Shown here one piece after another: positions 59,140 through 64,000 of a stretch of DNA of 64,000 nt. A program made the position numbers and the translations under genes. The stretch lies in assembly GCF_001949145.1 (NCBI RefSeq), contig NW_019091485.1, positions 263,779 through 327,778 on the forward strand. The letters are read 5' to 3'. The stretch is from Acanthaster planci (Eukaryota > Echinodermata > Asteroidea > Valvatida > Acanthasteridae). The stretch's first letter is position 1; every line of letters starts with the position of its first letter. The notes under the pieces were generated by a model. The model ran no database searches. It was not told the DNA's origin and worked only from the letters and a program-made list of their open reading frames with translations.

Positions 59140-60490
59140 CACTACACCTTGCACTTGGTTGTTAGCCGGATGCCATGTCTCTTCCAGACCTTAGACTGGA
59201 GCTTCCCATATGCTGTCGTGGCTGCAGTGATGCGCCTCTCCGCTTCTTTTTCCAGACTGTTGTCACTGGAGACTGTGCTAGCGAGGTAGGTAAAGCTGTG
59301 CACAGCTTGAAGTTGGTTTCCGTCAAGAGACAGCTCTAGGACGGAGTGTACATTGTGTCGAGGAGGTTGGAGCATAACCTCAGTCTTACTGGTGTTGATC
59401 GTGAGGCCAAGGTTTTGAGCGATCAAGTTCAGCTTCAGAGTGTGACACCATGGCAGAGGGATCTGCATAGAGCAGCTCCCGAGCACAGATGGTTGTGGTC
59501 AAGGTCTTGGCTTATTAAAGACGGCTGGTGTTGAACAGCTTTCGGTCTAAGCGTTTTCTGAGATAAACACCGCGATGCTGTGGACACAGTTCCAGAACAG
59601 CACTGAGGTAGATGGGAAACATAGAGGGAGCCAACACACAGCCTTGCTTTACGCCTTGTTTCACAATGAGATGGTATGAGAGTGCGCCGTTCAGGGAGAC
59701 TTGGGCCATCATGCCAGTGTGAAGCTGCGAGATGAGGCTGGCGATGCCTTCAGAACGGCCATGGCGACATAGAAGAGACCAGAGACACTCACTGTATCAA
59801 AAGCTTTGGTAAAGTCGATAAACACGACGTACAAGGGTACGTTCTGTTCGATGGCTCTCTTTTGCAGCTGGCGCAGTGTGACGATCATATCGATCGTCGA
59901 TCTGGAGCTTCAGAAGCCACACTGTGACTCAGGGACAACCGCATCGAGAATGGTTTTAAGGCACTTCAGGATCACTTTGCAAAGCAATTTGCAGCGGTTG
60001 AAAGAAGTGAGATGCCTCTGTAGTTGCCACAATCTTGTTTGTTGCCTGTCTTCTTGAAGATGGGGATGACGGCGGCGTCCTTGAATTCTCTGGCACAGAC
60101 TTCACATTCCAGAGAGCACGAATGATCTGTTCCCAATTCTAGTAGATCTCCGCTTGGATGCCATCCATTCCAGGAGACATGTTGACGGCAAGGCTTCGTA
60201 CGGCCTGTCGTACTTCATCTATGAGCAAAGGATCATCAGCACTGAGAAGCACTGGACGCTGAGCGATTCTGTCAGGAATCGAGATATCAGCGTTTGGTCT
60301 TTGGTTAAGGAGCTGGCCAAAGTGTGTCTGCCATCGTTCAAGGATATCACCCTGTTCAGTCAATAGGGTAGTGCCATCAGTTGCAAGTAGAGGGCTGGAC
60401 TGAGTAACTCCACGGTCTTCTGCTTTCTGATCCCACCATTCGACTTCCATGTCTCTGAGTTTGCGTTGCAGTTCTGCCTTCACTCTGGTG
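59140..60490 (-). pseudogene. Reverse transcriptase domain of the minus-strand LINE
   Basis: RT blocks in minus order are WQTHFGQLLNQRPNADI and DEVRQAVRSLAVNMSPGMDG (about 60.2-60.35 kb), a Y-V-V-F-I-D-F-T-K-A-F-D-T-V-S block (about 59830, first catalytic Asp), VKQGVKQGCVLAPSMFPIYL (about 59640), and ELLYADPSAMVSHSE (about 59470). The last is the catalytic box, but it reads Y-A-D-P where active enzymes have Y-A-D-D (59458-59469). Next are LGLTINTSKTEVMLQPPRH and SFTYLASTVSSDNSLEKEAE (about 59300), then a K-V-W-K-R-H-G-I-R block. Confidence 0.87.
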
Positions 60491-60499
60491 AACTCAGAT

Positions 60500-61560
60500 C
60501 TGGATCTTTGACAGCTTGGCTGGGGGAGACAGATCTAATAGGCTTTGCACTTGTATTAAGGAACTCTTAGATATTGAAGTCAGAATGATCGAACTAGTCC
60601 TGATTCCTGTGCTTTGGCTGCCACAGTACTTCTTTAGCAGCTTTGTGAAGACATGAGCCGAGGTTGTGCCACTTATTGGCAACAGTGGAGTTGTTGGTTG
60701 GATAGAAGCACAGACAGAAGGTATTGGAGAGGCCTTCCTTAGCACTGGACTCCTTGCGTCGACTGACGTTGAGCTTCTGGATTGGTCAAAGGGCTGATCT
60801 CTGTCTAAGCCAGTGGATGGAGACCTTGAGTCGGCACCTGATCATGTAGTGATTAGTACCACATTCTGGGCATCTAATGGCCCTAGTGATGCACACGTCA
60901 CGTCACGGTGTCCCCATGAAGAGTGATGAGGAGGCACATTGAACAGGGTGTTGGTCACTGTTAGTGAAAATGCGTTGCACAGCTGAAGTAGGAGCTCTCC
61001 GTTGCTGTTGTAAGATCTTCGTCCAAAACTGCCGAGGACTCCTGGCAATACAACTTGTTTGTGTCTGACTCTGGCGTTAAAGTATTCAAGCACCGCAGTT
61101 GTATCTATGCTTGGGGTGTTCTGTCACACGTCTTTGAGTTGAGAGTAGAAAGCAGCTACGTGCGCAGGGTAGTGACTCATCGTCTCAGCATACACACTGA
61201 CCAAGGTCATTTGTGTGGTGGGGGAGATGGCAAGACGTAAGGTCATCAGTGAGTCAGACACCGGGCGAGGCATCTCAGTCAGCTGGGGGAACAGCCGATT
61301 AGAAATGGCAAAACCAGTGCCAGAAGTACCCTGTGGCCTTGATCCTTTGGGGTTGCCGGACCAGAAGAAGGTGTGGGTGTTCTCCTTCCTTTCTCATGTG
61401 TCCGGGAGCCTCATCTCTGAGAGCTAAGCAATGTCCACATTAAAAGCATCGAGCTCCTTGCCAAGCGAAGCAGTTCGTCTCTTGGGGAGGTTGGGGTTGT
61501 TTTCGAGAAGGGTTCGCACGTTACATCATGCGATCTGTAGCTTTGATTTGCGGTTTCGTC
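60500..61560 (-). pseudogene. Endonuclease domain of the minus-strand LINE
   Basis: Fragments of an apurinic-type endonuclease: a C-N-V-R-T-L-L-E-N block near 61520, a SEMRLPDTHEKGRR-like region near 61400 in a shifted frame, EYFNARVRHKQVVLPG (about 61085, the F-N-A-R-V-G motif), and TVTNTLFNVPPHHSSWGH (about 60950, the T-N-T-x-F motif). The endonuclease would cut target DNA to start insertion. Stops and frameshifts make it inactive. Confidence 0.8.
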
Positions 61561-62310
61561 TATGAGAAGGAGAACCCGCTGACCGTGGGCAGCCAGCCAG
61601 GTTGATTGAAGAGGAGCCTTGTTTACCTAACGTTTTCTAGAGGCGTCCTCGGGTTGAGGCAGGCGGGCATCCCTTGAAAAAAATCGCCTGGTCGCCCAAG
61701 AAGGACCTCTCAGCACCGTCACCTGTCAGAAGCTGTGCAACCATAACTCCTGGGCGGCACAAATGCAAGTTCTTTCTACCGGCTTCCAGCTTCTCAAACC
61801 TTCCGTCACCACAAGAGGCCTTGTCGCTTTGCGTAAGTGGCTTGCACACAAATTAGGTGAGGGGGCATTGTGTGGGTACTCTCCTACCCTCTGGGACGTG
61901 TGGCTGGAGAATCGTGTGGCAGGAAGAAGATCCAGACGACTTGGCCAGCAAATTGACTGCACTGCAGTCTTAGACCCATGATGCTGATAAGCTCGCCCAG
62001 CTGCTACTTCGAAGATGTAAATGGCACCTGGCCGAAGTCCGAAGACGGCAGAGAGGAGAATCCACCACTTGTTGCCGTGGCCTCACTATTTAACTCATAG
62101 CTGGGGCGGTGGTTGACATGGCGCAAGGACGTGTCCACACGCCTGGGGGCCTGCACACCATATCTCTGGGGGCCACTGCTCTTCTGAGATCCGCTGTGTA
62201 CACAAAGAGGCACAGCAGCAGTCTTGATGGTGGGGCTATGTACTGGTAGGGGAAGACTTACGCACTTGGCTTACCTTTTCGCCCCGATGGGGCTAGCCAG
62301 CAGCAGCAGC

Positions 62311-63174
62311 AGATGGTAGAAAGCAGGGAATGCAATACTAACTACAGCAACACTACTGCACTGGACACATCACGCACACCCTGCGGCAAAGCCACCAACA
62401 CACAGCAGTAGTGACCGTACCCTATCTAAACTTTCTCTGTGTGTCAAATGTTTAACTACGGTACCGTGTGCAAGCCTGTGGAAACTTACGCTCTTTCTCT
62501 ATATACCTCCTAAGTCGTGGCCGTGCCCTGCCTTAACCTAATTATTTCCTTGCGTTCCTAGTGTAATGTTATTCTCAATACTGCTGGTGACCTACGTAGG
62601 CCATAACCCCACGTTGTTTTATTGTACATTGCTAAGTAGTGATTGTACCCTACAAATAAACCTCAATATTTCCTTGTGTAATTACATCGGTACCATACGT
62701 AGGCCTAAGCCTTTACTCGCGGCTCTGCTTTATTGTACTGCTAAGAAGTATCCGTACCGTTTTAAGCTGATTACTTCCTCGCATTCAAAGTTTCACGCAC
62801 ATGTGACGTTATTTAATTAATAAGGGAAAACAAATGAGCTGATGTTTAACACTCAAACGCCAAGGTTTTAGTTTCAAGCCAGTGGCGTGAACTTGTGCTG
62901 CAAATTGGGGATGGGGCTGGCGAAAGGTGGTGCGGTGATCACTTGGCATTCAGAAGTTTGAAAAGCAGGGGGGGTGTCACCATATAGTGGCACACTAGGG
63001 GCGATGTCCATGATACAGGTGAACATCTACAATCGTTCCGAATCTTACATTAAAATAGATATTTATGGCTTTTTAAACATTTCTTTCACTTTTTGGAGTA
63101 ATATCAAAAATAATTTAGTCGTTTGTAAGTGCGAAAAAATCTTAACAATCCGCCTTCAATTTTTTTCCTCACAA
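62311..63174. other. No gene recognised
   Basis: AT-rich flanking sequence with TAGGCCTA at 62700-62707. No coding, repeat pair or structure that I can support. Confidence 0.5.
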
Positions 63175-63260
63175 CGAAAAAGTGGTTGGGGATGGATCAA
63201 TAGCCCATCCCCACTACAACAAGTGGGGATATATACTTCCTCTGGGATTGACGCCATTAC
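63175..63260 (-). repeat. Dispersed repeat shared, inverted, with 23245-23340
   Basis: The reverse complement carries GGCGTCAATCCCAGAGG, GTATATATCCCCAC and a GGGGATGG block, in the same order as in the 23-kb copy. There is also a local inverted repeat around CCCATCCCCAC and GTGGGGAT. Confidence 0.5.
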
Positions 63261-63866
63261 TCAGAGCTGATGGGATAATTCGCCCCTTAAGAATTCAACT
63301 TAGTCATAGTTTTGTTGTTACGGCCATTGGAAGTTTAAGACCAAACGCGTGCATTGAGCATGTCAGTAAATAAAATTTACATATTTGACTGACCTGTCTC
63401 GGAAAACTAGTCGCTACGCGAGAGCACCACATCAAATTTGGTGACAAAATGCCAGAAAAGAGTTACTTAAAAGACTACGGAAGTTCTCGGTGCGTACAAA
63501 ATGCACCAGGGCTGTTCCTCCAGGACTGGTTTACAAGAATGGACGCTGGTAATGTTCTCAGCCAAAGGAGAGACACATCATTAGCGCCCTTTCTCCCACT
63601 CTTTTGTGTCAGTTTTAGATGTTTAAGCACAGATGAAAACCTGTCGAGTTCAGTTCGAAGCCCGATTAATATAAAAGTATGAATTTCAATCTCAATGATT
63701 TTAAGGCAATTTGCTGGATTCTTCACGTACCCCTCTAACCATTAGGCCAATTTTCAGTTGATGCTTCCCGCAAGTCGATGCTTTATCAACCACTCTGACC
63801 GTCCATGCTGACTGTTTGGAATCGTTTGCTATCGCGGAAAATCCAATAAATATGTAAGCATATAAT
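63261..63866. other. No gene recognised
   Basis: Short open frames only (for example 63449-63682, plus), without a recognisable domain or splice support. Confidence 0.45.
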
Positions 63867-63960
63867 TAAGGGCCACTTACAAAATGTTTCTGCAGCGAGA
63901 AAATGACTCTCTGAGGCGAAATACTAACTCGAAAAAAAATTGTTTTGCAAGTGGCCCTTA
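63867..63960. mobile_element. Short TA-flanked inverted-repeat element
   Basis: TAAGGGCCACTTACAAAA (63867-63884) and TTTTGCAAGTGGCCCTTA (63943-63960) are inverted copies with one mismatch. The element proper would be AGGGCCACTT to AAGTGGCCCT with a TA on each side, the target duplication of Tc1/mariner-type transposons. The interior is only about 58 bp with no coding. It is probably a tiny non-autonomous element. Confidence 0.75.
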
Positions 63961-64000
63961 TACGCTCCCGTTCTTATACGCTTCTTTAAAGAAGCGAACA

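Larger units (their letters stand above)
58470..62310 (-). mobile_element. APE-type LINE retrotransposon, decayed (LINE-2 of this window)
   Basis: A nearly full-length non-LTR retrotransposon on the minus strand. The 5' region (about 62310-61560) includes GTGGCCCCCAGAGATATGG and GCGTGTGGACACGTCC (62108-62190), similar to the 5' part of the LINE at 40.36 kb. Endonuclease (about 61550-60500), RT (about 60480-59140) and a C-terminal zinc-finger-like tail (about 58943-58560) follow. Many frameshifts and stops break it. A CT/GA microsatellite lies at its 3' side. The label is only for this window. Confidence 0.9.

Noticed and set aside
1-64000. CRISPR arrays, operons, bacterial promoters or phage modules
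   Set aside because: Introns, LINEs, SINEs and LTR elements show that this is animal DNA. No regularly spaced short repeats with unique spacers were seen.

Overview
This is a stretch of metazoan nuclear DNA. The evidence is a spliced class C G-protein-coupled receptor gene, several decayed retrotransposons of animal type (Ty3/gypsy, BEL/Pao, APE-type LINEs), a tRNA-derived SINE and many small inverted-repeat elements. The octamers TAGGCCTA and TACATGTA are strikingly common. From memory, this texture fits a marine deuterostome invertebrate such as an echinoderm or hemichordate, but the sequence does not fix the species. No bacterial genes, operons, CRISPR arrays or rRNA genes were seen.

Layout. 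1-17.5 kb is a retrotransposon graveyard, almost all on the minus strand. It holds a BEL/Pao integrase remnant (1.7-3.25 kb), a Ty3/gypsy element whose protease is deleted (3.3-6.5 kb) with an 84-bp tandem repeat and a 766-bp assembly gap upstream of gag, a BEL/Pao reverse-transcriptase fragment (8.6-9.2 kb) and a third, longer BEL/Pao element (10.1-13.7 kb). Two diverged copies of one LTR-like repeat lie at the outer edges (0.98-1.64 and 16.8-17.5 kb). 17.5-28.6 kb has no recognisable gene but holds several inverted-repeat elements, two of them almost touching (19.87-20.93 kb).

28.65-36.31 kb (minus) is the one convincing host gene. Three exons encode the second half of the ligand-binding domain, a complete nine-cysteine domain and the seven-transmembrane domain of a calcium-sensing/V2R-type receptor. 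All reading frames and splice sites are intact. The upstream exons, about 290 residues by comparison with the family, were not found in the window.

36.3-64 kb is mostly non-coding with mobile elements: a decayed LINE (+, 40.36-44.04 kb), a tRNA-derived SINE (46.75-46.92 kb), a degenerate minisatellite (53.2-53.7 kb), a possible terminal exon of an unknown acidic protein with one frameshift (minus, 54.34-54.77 kb), a 5'-truncated LINE (+, 56.2-57.8 kb), a second decayed LINE (minus, 58.5-62.3 kb) whose 5' region resembles that of the first, and a short TA-flanked palindromic element at 63.9 kb.

The genes do not form a pathway. The receptor is probably a membrane chemosensor for amino acids, cations or related small molecules, and everything else of note is transposon-derived. 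I found no clearly novel system. The best leads are the receptor with its altered ligand-site residue and unusual exon pattern, the nested inverted-repeat element at 20 kb, the minisatellite at 53 kb and the unknown acidic exon at 54 kb. All family assignments were made by eye from motifs, without database searches.
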